Source of the DNA: Chloranthus sessilifolius
Taxonomy: Eukaryota; Streptophyta; Magnoliopsida; Chloranthales; Chloranthaceae
Direction: 5' to 3'
NCBI GenBank assembly: GCA_021018995.1
Contig: CM037593.1
Location: 45,149,810-45,213,809 of the forward strand
Length of the DNA: 64,000 bases
Shown here: piece by piece, positions 42,563 through 54,985 of the stretch
How the letters are laid out: each line of letters starts with the position of its first letter
Position numbering within the stretch: the first letter of the stretch is position 1
The notes under the pieces: model-generated
Databases searched by the model: none
What the model was told of the DNA's origin: nothing
The model's input: only the letters and a program-made list of their open reading frames with translations
Translations under genes and position numbers: made by a program

Positions 42563-42865
42563 CAAGTCTTACTCCTCAACAAAAAGGTTAACATTGCAGG
42601 TATTGATGTGACATGCTTAGATGCAAATCACTGCCCTTGATCCATTATTTGCTCTCATATGATTCCTTAAGATATGCCAATATGACTTCTCATTTATTTA
42701 TGGTGTTTAGCGTATTGTGTTTGGCTCCTTGAATTGATCCTGGGGCCTGTGCAATGAATTTAGGCTGGAGATTTCCGATTTAGTGAAGAAATGTTGAGCA
42801 GCTTTGTGTTGCAGTCTTGTCGCATACATGCAGTCATCCTCGATACCACTTACTGTAACCCCCAG
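42563..42865 (+). pseudogene. SNM1/DNA-ligase-6-type metallo-beta-lactamase fragment
   Basis: Two exon-like pieces lie on the plus strand. 42563-42640 reads QVLLLNKKVNIAGIDVTCLD and ANHCP, then a TGA where relatives have Gly in HCPGS. 42764-42865 reads AGDFRFSEEMLSSFVLQSCR and IHAVILDTTYCNPQ, ending CAG|GTACTC. The CLDANHCP and GDFRF motifs are metal-binding parts of the beta-CASP nuclease module of SNM1/PSO2 and of plant LIG6 (DNA cross-link and break repair). The stop, the loss of the T in HTGDFR and missing neighbours show decay. Confidence 0.82.
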
Positions 42866-42989
42866 GTACTCTAACCACTGCTATCTTCTTTTTTTAAATC
42901 CATTTTTGTACATGTTCTTGATAATATTGCCATTTTAATTTGATAGAGGTCTACTATTGTAGGCTGATATGTTCTGTTTTGGGATAATT

Positions 42990-43571
42990 AGAAGAACATG
43001 CCTGAAATGAAAACGTTTTCGGCTATTATCCTAAAACGAAAGTTTTTAGCCAAACATGCTTTCACGGTTTCCAGAAGTTTCAAGGGCTGTGAGATACAAA
43101 TCTCTCACACCTGCAGCATTTGGGAGTTTACGAAATAGCCCTTCTATATATGCTAATTTAAGATGAAACAGTTTTCCCTGTTAAGCCCGTTCTCCTTCGC
43201 CCTTCTTCTCCTTCGTTTCAGATCTACAGCTCACGAAAAAACCCCTTCTTCTCCTTCGTTTCTCTTTGCCCTTCTTCTCCTTCGTTTCAGATCTATAGGT
43301 CACGAAAAAACCCTTCTTCTCCTTCTTCTCCTTCGTTTCGGATCTATAGCCCCTTCGTTTCAGATCTATAGCTCCTTCCATTCTCCTCGTTAAGCCCCTT
43401 CTCCTTCGCCATTCTTCTCCATCGTTTCAGATTTATAGCTCACGAAAATAATGCCTAAAATGGAAACATTTTAGGGTATTATCCTGAAAACCCCTTCTTC
43501 TCCTTCGTTTCCCTTTGCCCTTCTTCTCCTTCGTTTGCTAAAGCCGTTTTCATTTCGAGCATTGTTTTCTA
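42990..43571. mobile_element. foldback element with internal pyrimidine minisatellite
   Basis: The left end AGAAGAACATGCCTGAAATG plus AAAACG mirrors the right end, which read in reverse is AGAAAACAATGCTCGAAATG plus AAAACG. Between them, 43180-43530 is a degenerate tandem array of CCCTTCTTCTCCTTCGTTTC and AGATCTATAGCTCACGAAAA units. Such ends suggest a hAT- or Mutator-type foldback; no target duplication is certain. Confidence 0.55.
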
Positions 43572-45448
43572 AAGCGCCGAAAGAAGAAATCATTGGAGAA
43601 TGGAAGGGGTCACTGATCTTAGTCTTCCAAAGCCTCTCCTCTCTCCAACTCGAGACACCTCGGAGCTATGGTAGAAGACGAAGGGAAACAAGGTGATTTT
43701 GTTGAATGTTCATATGAGAAATTGATGAGTTGTATAGCTAGATTTTGTATGGTGTTACGATCTGATTTTACGATAATATATAGGATTGTCAACTTAAATT
43801 GGTTAGTTATTTGTTAGTGTGATGGTTTGATAATCAACTAATGGTGTAACTGTTAATGGTGGCTGGTTTTGATGATCGTTGTTCAATGTTTAGGATGCTC
43901 TTGATGATACACCTTAGTGGGCTGGTATGATTTGTGTTTGATATTATATTCAATGAAATATTTTGTTGTGTTGCTGAATTTTTGCATTGCCTATCAACTG
44001 TTTGACTTATTTCTTCATAGGGTATGTTGCTTGACCTTGAAGTGGTCCCAATGAGGGTAAGTTGGCTTCAAGGCAGGTTGGTGGTTGCTTCTAAAATAAG
44101 CACGGGATGTGTTTGATTATATACCCAAGTGGGTCGTTATATTTAAAGAGTCAAACTAGACAAGTGAGTCTCCTATTTGGTCTTGCGTGTATATATGAAA
44201 ATTGAGGAGTAAGGTTAGTGACTCCCTCTAGCTGGTTTAACTAAGTAATAGGGTAGAAGGATTGTTAGTGCATTTAATTATATTGGGAAAAGCTAAGGGC
44301 ATCAACTTGTTTAGTAGGTTGGATCGATTTAGATGGATTGGATGAATTATAATCGATTTTTAGAAGTTCAGACTCCTTGTTTTCTAGTTTATGGTGTTGA
44401 AGCATACAAAAAACAAGTGCACTAGCTAAGAGTAATTAATCAATATATGCATATTGACATGAAAGGACTCTTATGTCCTTATCTAATTTTCTATGATCCT
44501 TATAAAATATTAATCTTCTCATCATATATAATCTATCAGAGGTGTTAAACACATTTTTCAAAGAGTATATAACACAATGAAGTCTGTCTTTTTTTTTTTT
44601 TTGAGTTGGCATATCATAACCGATCAGTTCCCAATCTAGATTTGGAAGGGGTCACTGATCTTAGAAACTGAACTGTTTTTTCATCATGGCCACCACTTGA
44701 GTCATTTAAAGATTTGGGGTGTCAAAGATTAAAAAATATTTATATTAGTTTATTCAAATCTGGCAAGCACCTTTAAAATAAATGGCTAAAATTGATTTTA
44801 GAGATTTATATAGAAACCAATAATTTTAAGCCGATGGAGATAGTTTTTGTCCAATCTTCCCCAAAATGAATTTTGAGTTCATGGAAAATTGAACCCGCAT
44901 TTTTAAGCTTGACACATTTAACCTTCAGTTTTTAGGAACAAGTGGTTGTCGTGCAAAATAAACCAATGAAGGTTTAGTGTCTATTGAATATATATTTTTT
45001 CTAGATTTTGCTTTCTAAAATAATTTATTTATTTATTTTTATATAATATGTTGTTCATAATTTTATTGTTCTTGTTTGTTGTTGGCTTATACTTGCATTA
45101 TGTTTTGGATAAATTACTCTAAATGGATTTCATTATGAGTAAAATCTTGCCTTTCATATGCTTGAATAAATGTTTGAGAGAATTTTATTTTTTTTTACTT
45201 TTTTTGTCTCGAATATCTTGTGCACCAATTTTTTTTCTCTCATTGCCTTATAAACAAGTTTTAATTGTAAATTAAAACTCTTGGCAATAATCACATGCGG
45301 AAGTCCACCTAAACACAACTCTACTACTCTCCTACACTCTTCATGTAGAAGAGCATACTATTTTTGCTTGTATTGTATGATTTATTTATGTACTTATTTG
45401 TTAAAAAAAAAATTGTGGTGAATTTTTTTATATATTATAAAGTAATAT
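43572..45448. other. no gene recognised
   Basis: AT-rich sequence with no exon or domain that I can support. A T-run lies at 44589-44602. Confidence 0.5.
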
Positions 45449-45449
45449 G

Positions 45450-45509
45450 AAACAGGGGCCCCATTTTAGGAACTAGCCTTGGGCCCCCAAAATGTCAGGG
45501 CTGGCCCTG
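45450..45509. mobile_element. hAT-type terminal fragment
   Basis: TATGAAACAGGGGCCCCATT leads to GGGCCCCCAAAATG and the terminus TCAGGGCTGGCCCTG, a self-complementary hAT-like end. It matches the fragment at 54465-54531. The opposite end was not found. Confidence 0.6.
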
Positions 45510-48340
45510 ATCTCACTGTGCCTGAATTGTTTCAATCCTTCATTCGTGAACTGTTTTAGGTCTTCAATGAACACGTGTAAATCATGTGAAACAAAATTCC
45601 TTAATTTCGAAATTTATTAGGGACACCTCAAACTTTCTCTCATGTACTCATTCCTAGTTCTTTCTCTATATCCCTCCTTTCGCCCTTATTTTCTGTGCTT
45701 CTTCTCCTTGTTTTCTCTCTGTCAATAAACCCTCGTACAAATCGACGCCTACGAGGAACGCGTGGATTTGTAAATTTTGGTGGATTTCTTAAATTTAAAT
45801 CCAATCTAAAACCAAACAGTCCACAAGTGCAAATGAAGAGCTGGTAAGCAGATCCAATTACCCTTTTTTTTTTCTTTTCCAATCTCTCTATCTAATCTAT
45901 ACATATTTTTTTATCAATTTTATAAATTGCATCTCATTTATTTATTTATTTATTTTCTTTTGCTCAATTCAGTTTGCAATGTGAGGTGTTATTTTTCTTA
46001 TGAATTTTGTTTTTCATTATAAATATATGTGGGGGCTTTATTTAAATGGATGCCTTACTTGGCCTAAGTAATTTGTCTTTGTCATTCAAAATTTGCCAAG
46101 ACAATTGAATGGGGAACTGAGGTTTACCTCCTTTCCTTCAATGGGAGTCTTATCACAATAGGTCTTAAGAGTGGACTGAAGAATTTGGTTACTAACAGAA
46201 TCATACTCTAAAAATATATAATTGAAAAAAAAAAAAAATTTAGCAAATTTGAAGGTAAAAATTTTATTCTTTTTTTTGGAGGGGGGATGGGGGTTTAAGT
46301 TTTAGATTATTTCATTATTAAACATGAATATTATATTGATATTCCAATACGCCTATATACCTTATGACAATAGTTTTGTTGGAGGAGTGGACAGAAAAAT
46401 TGGGTCAATATAAGGCCAATTACCCAGTGCCGCTCCCATACGTTCAATTGCATGGAGGAGTGGACGGGACATAGACGTAGGCTTTTTTTTGAAATTCTCC
46501 CCACTCACTCCACGCTGCAATAGAATATTGATAGCAGCATGCATCTGGAGCATGTTTGGTAACGTGCTTTGGCGCAGACAGGGAGCAACGTTGGCATTGG
46601 GGAAGGGTCTAGCGGGGCCTAGGCCAGAGCTGTTTTCAACACATGACTTGGTCATTTAGTTATTTATTTAATTTTAAATTTAGATTGGATGATATTCTGC
46701 CTTCTTGCATTTAAATAGTAAAGATGTCTTGATTTTTTTTTCCTTATGTTGGATACATTCACGCTCATTGCCCCCATACGAAGGTATCCAAATCGGACTT
46801 GGTATCGGGTATCGGTCCTTGGAGGATCGATAGACTCGGCCGATACGTATCTGTCATTATTTTTGTTAAAGGAAATAGAGGTAGCAGCCAAAACTGATAC
46901 CATATCGGCCGATGCTTGATACATATCATCCGATACAGTATCGGTTTCCGAGTTGAGATACCGAAACGTATCGGTTTGCCGAGAAACCGATACATATCGC
47001 CGATACGCATCAATATCGGCCGTTTTTTTTATACCATGCCCCAAAGTATGTTCACGCTTCATTAGTTTTGAAACCTTATTTAGCTGAAATGTGAACCAAA
47101 ATTCACATATGGGGATTCTTTAAATTGTTTTGACACAACATCTAGATGTAGAACTTACTTCCTGATTTTCCAATTAACAATTTCTTGTATTTATCTCATT
47201 CACTGAAACCTTCTAATATGGAAGCAAATGATTTGTAATACAAATGAACTCTCCCTTCCCAATAAACTTGCATTGCTAATGACCGCAAAGGAAAACTTTG
47301 TTTGATGAAATTGGTAGACACTAACAATATCTTGGATTTCTTGAATTATGCGTTTTCATTTTTTTATTTTTAACTTCTATTGACTATTTTTAACGTTTGA
47401 AAATGAGGCATGCTTTTCTAAAGAAATATTGGCTACTAATAATCCTTTTTAGTGGTGAAATGGGCATTGAATTATTATATAAATAAATATAAAAAGGGGC
47501 TGGGAAAGACTGGAATCTAGTTTAGAATTTTGATTGATATAGGGGTGGGATTGAAAATTTGAATGACTAGATTTTGAATATAGTTGTGTTTGATGGGTAC
47601 CATTAGCTTTCCAAAGTTGTTTAGAAATTCTTTAGTTTGCATAATTGGTGCTGTGAGTAGTTCTTTTATGAGGCACATTTGAAGAGTGATTCTTAGTTAT
47701 TTGGGTATATTATGATGGATCGCACAGGAAATAAGCAATCCTTAATATCTTAAAACTTTGCTTTCAACTATTAAAACTCCAGTCATGTATTTTGTTGCAA
47801 GTTTTACGTACTAGTTGTGATGCCTGAAAAGTATGGGAACGATAAATTGTAAATTTTAGGAGAAACTATAAGACTTATACTAGGTTATGATCTGTTTTAT
47901 GGTTTGTTTGGATGTCTTTTTATCTATTATTAGTTAATTTACTTATAGGTAAGCATGGGATTTGAACGACATCTCACACACAGTGTGAAAAAAAGTCCAC
48001 TTGCTTTTGTCTTTATGTGGTTGTCTTAATAAAATGCATTGAGCTTGATAGTATTACTTTTCTATAAGAAAATCATGCATTACATAACTATACGGATGAC
48101 TTAGGAGCTCGGTTTATCAAATTACTTTTTGTAAATTATCGTGCGACTAATAACATGGCTTGTGAGTATTATTTGGGAATGCCATTTTTTTACAAAAGGT
48201 TCCATGCTTTATTATTTATTTATTTTCAGCAATGTGATCTCTTTTTTAAGAATCGGCCTAGTTATCTTTATATTTGTTAATTGAGCTTCTTCATTTGTGG
48301 CATGGAATATGTAGGTACAATATAAAGGATGGAAACTGAT
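45510..48340. other. no gene recognised; contains a GTATCGG-rich block
   Basis: No supported coding region. 46780-47010 is a dense array of CGATAC/GTATCG motifs, listed separately. GGAGGGGGGATGGGGGT at about 46277-46295 is G-rich. Confidence 0.45.
46780..47012. repeat. CGATAC/GTATCGG motif-rich block
   Basis: About a dozen occurrences, in both orientations, of GTATCGG, CGATACGTATC and GGCCGATAC within 230 bases. It probably belongs to a short non-coding transposon, but I cannot fix its ends. Confidence 0.65.
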
Positions 48341-48352
48341 ATGGTATCAGTC

Positions 48353-51300
48353 ATTTGTTGTTATGATGGGACACCCACTATTGGCCATAATGTTGCGAAC
48401 TATCTCGGGGGGAAACAAAAGAAAAAACTATAAGAAAGGACATCTCGTTTGGGAAATTCTTACAAGAGATGTGTGTCTTGAGCAATTGGATGGGCGATAA
48501 GTCCCTATTGACTTTTAAATATTCATAGTACAGTGTAGCTAAGTCGTCATTAGTCCTCGACTTAGAGAATGATGAAGATGTTGAGGAGATGCTTATTAGA
48601 GGAGGAAACGAATATGAATATATTATGGTATATATAATTAAGCCTCAAATCGCCTTCGAATTCGGTCGCGGTGTAAACCACGAAGGTAGAAGTTAATCGA
48701 AAGTAGATTCTAAAATAGAGCAGCGCTTCGATACCGGTAATAGGTACGTTGTTACCTTTTGTTGATTGTGTTTGTACTATCTTTCACATGGTAATGATAT
48801 GTGGTAGGTCCTAACAAATACAATAATTTGCAACAGTGGAAATGAGAATAGATTTAGACCAATAAAGTCCAGCTACAGTAGCTATGATACGAATAATGAA
48901 GTTGACAGGTGATGTAGAAACCACGATAAACACATAATTATTATACTCATTCATACATCATAATAGCTATCAGACCGATACTCAAAATCGTGTAGAAATA
49001 ATATGTCAATGGTACTAACAATGAGAACGATGTTTGCAGGGGGAGAAATTCCCATAGATTTGGACCAATACACTCCAGCTACAGTAGCTATGACACGAAC
49101 AATGAAGTTGGCAGGTGATGTAAAAAACACAATAAACACAATCATTCCACTCATTCATACATCGCAATAGCTATTGGCCCGAAACTGAAAATCATGTGGA
49201 ATTAATATGGCAATGGTTTTAACAATAAGAATGATGTTTGTAGGGGGCCAAATTGTTATAGATTTGGACCAATAAACTCCGGCTACAGTAGCTATGAGAC
49301 TAATCATCCAACAAATAGGTTAGTGAAAAATCAACAAAATTTACATTCTTAAGATGTATTTATGTGGAATGATAGTTTTATTATCCTTAAATTTAGTAGA
49401 GAAGAACTAAATGGAGACACACGTATATTATTTAGTTTTATGATAAACACCAATTTGATGTAAGTTTGGAACTTATGAAAGTTATTCAAGTTTAAATTAA
49501 AATGATGATTCACAAATGTATTCTTTAATTGTATTCCCTAAAGTATATATCCGGTTAAATTTGATATTATTGTAATGATTGTTCATCACAGGGATGAAGT
49601 GTCGAATTATGAATTGGATAATGTCTCTAGAGATGGTCAAAGTATTCCTTTCGACAACAACGAAACAAGCACAGAGAGTGTTGATGATGTGATAGTGGTC
49701 GATGAGGTATTCAAAGAATGTAAGTTTGAAAGATGTAAGGTGAAGGAGGAGGTGAAGCCGAAAGAGGGTAAAAGTCAAAAGAAGAAAGACTCTATTTGGG
49801 CGGAGGCAGTAGAGGAGTGTAATGAAACAATATCCTCAAAATGGAGGAAGAATGAAGGGGGTGATGGGATAAATCCGAACGAGGGTCTGAACAAAAGGGA
49901 ACCCCCAAAATGCAAGAGGTGTGAATGTCCTAGCGGAGCGAAGCCCAATAAGGAGCCGAATGAAAGAGTAACTCCAAAAGGCAATAATAAGGGGGAGTCT
50001 ATTCATAACCAAGACTTCTTTTCTCGGTGTATGCCGACAGATTCGATGGGATCTGAAAATTCCGAGTCTCGATTCTTTTTCGATGACGGAAAGCGCTGAT
50101 GAGTGTAACAAGTTGAGCGTTGGGGCGATCTTCCATTCGAAAGATATTTTTCATACATTCTTTAGGGAATACGCTATCAGAAAGAATTTTAGACTGAAGC
50201 CCATAAAGACAAGTAAAACAGCTATTACAGCAAGGTGTGCAGATCCCTCTTGCCCCTGGCGTATACATGCTTCGAAGCAAAGAGATGTGTTGGCATTCGA
50301 AGTGAAAACTTATGTGTCGTATCATTCATGTTTGTTTTCGGGGGTTGGTTCAGGTCATCAACAGGCATCAAGTAAATGGATTACTAATCAGATTAGTAAT
50401 CGAGTGAGCAAACATCCTAATATGAGACCCCATGAGAATGTATTCGATATGAAGAAAAAATTTGGTGTAGAAGTCAGCTACTTCAAAGCATGGAAGGGAA
50501 AGGAAATCGCTTTCGAACATGCTTTCGGTGGGTGGGATGAATCGTATAATTTATTACCATCTTACTGCATTGAGTTAAAGCGAGTAGATCCTGGTGCTGT
50601 GACTATTTTACTCTGGCATGTTGACAATGCCTTCTTCCAATTTTTTTGGGCATTTGGCCCATCGATCCGCAGCTATCAGAAAAAAAACTTACGACAAATT
50701 ATTTCAATTGTGGGGCTCATCTTAGAGGCAAATATGTCGGTAAACTCTTAATTGCGACAGCAACTGATGGTAACAACGGGTTGTTTCCCTTGGCATTTGC
50801 AGTGGTTGAGAAAGAAACCAAGGAAGCGTGGAGTTGGTTTAAAACTATACTACGTAAACAGATCATTGTTGATGATGAAACTCCTTTTGTGTTCATTAGT
50901 GATCGCAGCACAGCTTTGATGGAAGTTCTGAATGTCATTTTTCCACATGCAGTCCAAAGTTATTGTTTTAGGCACCTGTGTGATAACTTTAAAAAGAAAT
51001 TCAAGCGCAAGTTTCTTGAAGGTTGGCTATGGAAAATTGCTCGCGAATTTACAATACCCGAATTTGAGGCAGAAATGGATGGGTTGAAGGCAAACAACCT
51101 TGATTGCTGGAAATGGTTAAACGATGTTGATAAACATCTATGGTCTAGAGCCTATTTTCCAGGAAAGCGATATCATTTATTAACAGCAAATATATCTGAA
51201 TCTTTGAACTCTGTGTTGAAGTTTGATAGAGCTCTTCCTATCACATCCATCATTGAAAAGACTCGTGAAAAGGTAACCGAAATTTTCTACCAAAGGAAGT

Positions 51301-52030
51301 TTGATGGTGTAGCCATGGGGACGGGTTTGACAGAGTACGCTAGAAACTATTTGTGCCGACAAGCTAATTATGCATTGCATATGTGGCCTACTCCCTGTAG
51401 TTTGAATGAGTTTAAGGTAAGGACTACTACTCAAAAATTCAATGTGAACCTAGAGATGAAAACATGTTCTTGCCGCCGATTTGACGTGTTGGCCGTGCTC
51501 CCATGCATTGGCAGTAATAAAATATAGGCAAGCTAAAGTGTTAAATTATTGCGAAGATTGGTTCAAGGTTGATAGATATCGTACCATGTACGAGGAAGTT
51601 ATGCACCCCACTGGTGATGTAAGTGAGTGGGGTGGTAAATATGAGGGCGCTAAAGTTCTACTGCCACATCCTAGAAACCCCTCTGGCCGCCCAAAAAAAA
51701 ATCGGTATAGGTCAGCACATGAGACTGATAGGAAAGGTCGTTGCAGCTTGTGTAGCATCAAAGGACACAATCGGAGGGGTTGCCCACAAAAAAGGAGTCG
51801 AGCTGCACAAGAGCAATGCTTTTAGAGGTAGGAGGTACCCCTAAGAAAGTATTTGTGGCATGATTATTTAATCCTCACTGTTTATTTAAAAATATATATC
51901 AAGAGATTTTCTTCCATGATTATTTATTTCCCTCAATTGATTTATTTGCAGTTCGTTGGAGGAACACTTAAGTAATTATCGTCAACCGCGCGCACAAGTC
52001 TATGGTGGAAGGTATAATGGGCTATATTGA
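48353..52030 (+). pseudogene. MuDR-family (MULE) transposase gene, broken
   Basis: A decayed first exon near 48353-48700 reads VSVICCYDGTPTIGHNVANY and, after shifts, NDEDVEEMLIRGGNEYEY, the PB1-like head of many plant MULE transposases. After a CACAG acceptor at 49590 comes a charged region, then a stop at 50097. 50083-50751 has the MuDR DNA-binding domain (LSVGAIFHSKDIFHTFFREY, CPWRIHASKQ). A frameshift at about 50690 leads to ATDGNNGLFPLAFAVVE, FISDRSTALMEV, CFRHLCDNF and ANISESLNSV, holding the D, D and E catalytic positions. The SWIM finger (CSCRRFD...PC.HALAV) is split by a frameshift at about 51485. A CCHC knuckle (CSLCSIKGHNRRGC) follows. A last exon 51952-52030 (SLEEHLSNYRQPRAQVYGGR) is preceded by TTTGCAG. 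Terminal inverted repeats were not identified. Confidence 0.9.
48851..49310. repeat. about 205-base tandem repeat, 2.2 copies, within the MULE
   Basis: Units begin at 48851, 49057 and 49261 with GATTTGGACCAATAAACTCC and GCTACAGTAGCTATGA. They share AATGAAGTTGGCAGGTGATG. Copies diverge by scattered substitutions. They lie in what should be an intron of the transposase gene. Confidence 0.9.
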
Positions 52031-54464
52031 CAATGCTATCATTACCCAACAATACTACCTTTCAAACCCTTGTATTTTGTTAATAATATTTTGAAAATGC
52101 CAATAAAATGAGACTGTTTTTTACTCATTATGTTGTTAAAATTTGAGATTATAGATGCATTTCACCCTTTTGGTTAAATTGAGTCTAATCTCTAATGGTA
52201 ACCAAGCTTTCATATTATCCTTCAACAACTGCCAATACCAATCCAACAAAACTGCAGCCTCCTTGTTGATCTAAACGAGATCTTCGTTGCAGTTTTAATT
52301 TCCAGATTTGACTAAGACAACCTTTGGCCCCCTAATTGTCGATAATCTGATTGATGTTGAATTTACCAAGTGGGATTGTCTCTCTCTGAATATCAAACTG
52401 ATTTTTTTAAGAGATGTCAATTACATCCTTATATAGAGAAATTATGAGTTGTAAACCCATAATCCCTGTTTGATAGGCCCTTTCTTTTGAATGCTTCAAA
52501 TCTCAAATTATGCAAACCGTTATGTAGAAGTATTTTTTATATAGCGTATGACCATAAAATACTTAGAATCAGAATCCGTCAAAATTCACCAACATAGTTT
52601 ATGAATCCAATGGTCTCCATTTGACAATTTGAGCTTAAAACTCATAATGGTTTGTTCTACATTAATTCAGGAATAGAGCACTGTCTCAGAGTTGTTATCA
52701 AATTGTTAAATTTCAGGACTGATACCTGAACTGAGAATGAAAATTATGACAAATCCATAGTGTATTGAGAAAAACTCTCGGCATGAAAGTTGTAGACGGC
52801 TTCCTCAACTTTCCAACAACATATAATATGCACTTTTTGGCTCAGTACTGTGAGAGATATCGTTAGATTGTTGAGGCTGACCTGAGATCTTCAGATTCAA
52901 AATCGCAGAAATATGGGTCAAGTTACACAACATGGTCTGACGAACCTATACCTGATCAGTGATTCCACTTCTAAGATGTGCTCCAATGAGTCCAATGAGT
53001 CACCTTTCACTGGCATATGGAATCACCATCATACCAGTTTTAATGAATTTTCTCTGAATTTTTGAATGCTGAAACCACACTTATGGAAACCTCTGTAATA
53101 GAGGCAGCCCACTTTAGGTTTAAGTTTTGACCTTGATGCATCAAAACCTGCCGATGGTTGAATATGAAAGAGAATATTAGGGTAAAAAAAAACCTAGCTT
53201 GGATTCGGAAGATTCCTCAACGGAAGTTTGAGTCAACCTTTGACCAAATGCGACAAGAATGCTTCAAAAAGGGTCCAATGGTCAAGTTTATGAACTTAGC
53301 TATGCACAGGATTGCATGAAGAATCTTTATATCAATTTGAGGTGGTTGGTGGGGCAGCGATCTGGTGACTTGGGTTTGCTCCCCAAGGTCACTATTTCGA
53401 AACGGCTCCCCTTTTGTTAAGCAGGTGTAGTGGGCATCTGTAAACCGTGAAATAATCATGGCACGATTGGAGCTCTCACCCTATAGGGGTTGTCCATGCG
53501 TGTATTAGCAATTTTCCCTGAAAAGTTCTTTGACTAGATGATTAAAAATGATTTTTGACCTAAGTATATGTGGCATGTTGGCCTGTCAGTTGGACATTCC
53601 AATTGAGGGATCAAGTATGCCAGATACATAGAAATTCATAATTGTTCTTTTATAAAAATAAAATAGTGTTTAGTTTTAAAATTAAATTTTTGTTTTAGAG
53701 AATAAAGATACTTAGTACTTATATTATGGAAATAGGTAGGTGAACAAGAATTTTATTGTGTAATATAGCACTTAATTTCTATCAAGGAATATATTCCCTG
53801 CATTTATGAGGTAATTCTTCTCATCCGGGGGGAAAAAACAGTCGATCTTAGTGCATAAATTACAAGGCCCAGGGAAAGAAATTCACTATTTGTTAAAACC
53901 CTCAACCCGAACCTGACCCAGTTACCAAAAACATGTCGGGTTGGTCATGCTAGATAGGACGACAACGGTGGTGATGATGATGATGACGATGAACTTCAAT
54001 TGGATTATGGGTAAATTTTTCTTACATCATTTACGGGCTTGGCAGCTCAGGCTGGGCTTTAGACCCATCTTCATAACTTCTTCCACCCCGGCCAGCTGGC
54101 CCAGTTTGGACACTTAGTTGAAACTTAAAACATTTTCTTTCTTAAAATACTACAATAGAAATATTTATATAGCTAAAAAATTGACAAAGAATTGACAATG
54201 GTCTCTCCTTAGTTGGGGCGAAAAGAACAAGATCTTCATTAATTTCAACATTTAATTTAAAACAAGGGCGAGTTCCAAATTAAAGAAAGTTTAGAGTTGG
54301 ATTTATTATAGTTAATTTGGGCAATAAAAATTAAACTAGGATTTATGTAATCATTTCCCCAAGAGACTTAATTTTAAAAAACACTTCATTTTACCTTTCA
54401 AAACTTTATTTATATGAAGAGGAAGAAAAAACTTTTTTCCGATTTCCTGTTTCATATAAAGCAA
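52031..54464. other. no gene recognised
   Basis: No supported exon. It contains a SINE-like remnant (53336-53510). At 53870-54120 a segment with CAACCCGAACCTGACCCAG and GGCCAGCTGGCCCAG may be MITE-derived. Confidence 0.5.
53336..53510 (+). mobile_element. SINE-like remnant
   Basis: GAGGTGGTTGGTGGGGCAGC, then GGTGACTTGGGTTTGCTCCC (box-A side) and ACTATTTCGAAACGG (box-B side), followed by a CTCCCCTTTTG body. Layout and wording parallel the SINE-like unit at 32551. No tail or target duplication is certain. Confidence 0.4.
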
Positions 54465-54531
54465 TATGAAACAGCGGCCCCATTCGAAATAGAACTTGCC
54501 TTGTGCTCCCAAAATGTCAGGGCCGGCCCTG
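54465..54531. mobile_element. hAT-type terminal fragment
   Basis: AATATGAAACAGCGGCCCCA leads to GTGCTCCCAAAATG and the terminus TCAGGGCCGGCCCTG. It is a diverged copy of 45450-45509. Confidence 0.6.
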
Positions 54532-54985
54532 CACATACATTTCCCCCATACAGTTTTTTATTTGGGTCTGTGTGTGCGTGTGTATATATATATATCTCCT
54601 TTTCGAGAAATTTGTTTTTTTTTATTATCCTCGTAAACGCTAATGGGTTCTTCATTGAAGATAGGTTTTTTCTATTACTACAGGTGCAATGAAGACTCTC
54701 AATGGTTTCGGCTAGTACGTCGTGTGGGTCATCGCAATTGAATCCAAAGAGTCGGGTACACATCAGTCTCGCCAAATTAGAAACCACGATTTGGAGCCAT
54801 TATTCTGATTGAGGATCAAATGCAAAGGGTTCGTTTATGAGACTTTTTGTTTGTGGAGACCCAATTACGAAGTTATTTTCGTTGTAAATAAGGTTAGCCT
54901 TTGAAATGTAGTTTTGGTTGTGGAATAGGTAGTGGAGACGTTCACTAATGAGGACCCAATGGTCCTAATCTGGTTTTGCCTTTTT
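54532..54985. other. no gene recognised
   Basis: About 450 bases with a short GT/TA microsatellite (54570-54594) and no supported coding sequence. Confidence 0.5.

Noticed and set aside
48951..49154. 67-codon hydrophobic minus-strand frame
   Set aside because: It lies across the 205-base tandem repeat, has no homologue that I recognise, and is antisense to the MULE.
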